Assembly: GCA_001305115.1 (NCBI GenBank)
Contig: BCAA01000003.1
Coordinates: 62,001 to 126,000 of the forward strand
Reading direction: 5' to 3'
Length of the DNA: 64,000 nt
DNA from: Clostridia bacterium UC5.1-1E11
Lineage (GTDB): Bacteria > Bacillota > Clostridia > Oscillospirales > Acutalibacteraceae
The notes under the pieces were generated by a model that was given only the letters and a program-made list of their open reading frames with translations, was not told where the DNA came from and did not search any database. Below are positions 63,268-64,000 of this stretch, in pieces. A program made the translations under genes and the position numbers. The stretch's first letter is position 1. Every line of letters begins with the position of its first letter.

Positions 63268-64000
63268 TTATTCCAATGTCACCTTGTGGAAAACCTTTTT
63301 CCCCTTTTTAATGATGACATACTTTTTCTCAAAGTCCTTCTCCAAGGAGAGCTTTGCAGAAATCGACGGAACTTTTTCGTCATCCACAGCGACACCTCCC
63401 TGTTCAATCAGCCGGCGGCCCTCTGCGCGGGACGGAGCCAACTTTGTCTTGACCATCAGATCGAGCACACCAATCTCTCCATCGACGAAGTCCTCCTCAG
63501 TAATCGCTGTGGAAGGCATATTGTCGGTATTTGCTCCTTTTCCAAACAAAGCGCGTGCACCTTCCTGTGCCTTTTGGGCCTCTTCCTCCCCATGGATCAA
63601 CTTCGTGACCTCGTAAGCAAGTATTTCCTTCGCCTTGTTGAGTTCGCCACCTTCCAGTTTTCCCAGCTCGTTGATCTCTTCTAGCGGCAGGAACGTCAAT
63701 ATCTTCAAGCAGCGGATGACGTCCGCATCATCCACATTGCGCCAATACTGGTAGAATTCGAAGGGCGAGGTCTTTTCCGGATCAAGCCATACAGCGCCCT
63801 TTTCCGTCTTACCCATCTTCTTTCCTTCGCTGGTTGTGAGCAATGTGAAGGTCATTCCGTAGACCTCTTTTGCCTCTTTGCGGCGAAGCAATTCCACACC
63901 GCCGATGATATTGCTCCACTGATCGTCGCCACCTAGCTCCATTGTACATCCAAAGCGATGGTTAAGCTCCAAAAAGTCATAGCTTTGCATCAACATATAG
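63268..64000 (-). CDS. tyrS: Tyrosyl-tRNA synthetase, C-terminal part (runs off the right edge)
   Basis: About 244 residues of the 3' end. They include QSYDFLELNHRFGCTMELGG (Tyr-AMP binding), GGDDQWSNIIGGVELLRR, the class I KMSKS-type loop GKKMGKT and the C-terminal S4 domain (APSRAEGRRLIEQGGVAVDD). The N-terminal HIGH region lies beyond 64000, so the apparent Met near 63996 is internal. The enzyme charges tRNA-Tyr. Confidence 0.95.
   Translation of the reverse strand, partial: YMLMQSYDFLELNHRFGCTMELGGDDQWSNIIGGVELLRRKEAKEVYGMTFTLLTTSEGKKMGKTEKGAVWLDPEKTSPFEFYQYWRNVDDADVIRCLKILTFLPLEEINELGKLEGGELNKAKEILAYEVTKLIHGEEEAQKAQEGARALFGKGANTDNMPSTAITEEDFVDGEIGVLDLMVKTKLAPSRAEGRRLIEQGGVAVDDEKVPSISAKLSLEKDFEKKYVIIKKGKKVFHKVTLE

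Overview
The window looks like the chromosome of an endospore-forming Clostridia, probably a gut Oscillospirales/Ruminococcaceae-type organism (inference from SipL, SpoIVA, a 26-residue SpoVM, NfnAB, the Firmicutes gene order remA-gmk-rpoZ-priA-def-fmt-rsmB-rlmN-prpC-prkC-rsgA-thiN-spoVM, and Tn1549-like conjugation genes). It divides into an accessory half (about 1-29.9 kb) and a core half (29.9-64 kb, nearly all on the minus strand).

Accessory half. An ABC transporter ATPase fragment and a GntR regulator lie at the left edge. From about 0.8 to 29.8 kb there is an eroded Tn1549-like integrative conjugative element (ICE): an XRE regulator with an amber codon, mobC, a MOBP relaxase, an ArdA-like gene, topB, a DUF4366 remnant, virB4, prgI and trbL. 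No coupling protein (VirD4), NlpC/P60 protein or ICE integrase is visible, so the ICE is truncated. AT-rich cargo units, most with their own promoter and/or terminator, sit between the GC-rich backbone genes: a Cap4-like nuclease/STAND NTPase with a small partner (Avs-like defence candidate), an AlkD relic, a Cys-rich HTH-like protein, an Mrr-like nuclease with a Zn-binding tail, a two-TM protein and a YjzC-like protein.

Nested inside topB is a complete 11,684-bp Tn4451-like integrative mobilizable element (IME, 9816-21501). It carries a TnpX-type large serine recombinase, TnpV, a TnpW-like protein, a MOBV relaxase with a candidate oriT, a CHC2 primase plus VapE-type helicase, and an iteron-like repeat cluster. 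The junctions allow exact reconstruction of the in-frame topB target with a GA (TC on the plus strand) crossover dinucleotide. On both sides of the mob gene are direct-repeat-delimited arrays of small AT-rich genes (lipoprotein, membrane proteins, PH-like protein), each with a terminator. These cassette arrays are the most unusual feature of the window.

Core half. nfnA-nfnB (electron-bifurcating transhydrogenase); sipL-spoIVA behind a sigma-E-like promoter, with spoVM nearby, i.e. the spore-coat basement layer; the translation/cell-wall signalling operon priA to thiN; yicC-remA-gmk-rpoZ; a TPP-riboswitch-controlled thiD-thiC-HAD operon; an RluA-family synthase; a PAS-GAF-GGDEF protein; secD-secF; an aminotransferase; asnS; tRNA-Ser(GGA); and the 3' part of tyrS.

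Caution on sequence quality. Seven normally intact core genes (nfnA, thiN, prkC, rsmB, priA, rluA, secD) contain nine frameshifts, all of the sign expected from loss of one base and many in homopolymers. This suggests residual assembly errors, so frameshifted accessory genes may also be intact in reality. Genes with amber codons (XRE, topB, alkD) are more credibly pseudogenes.
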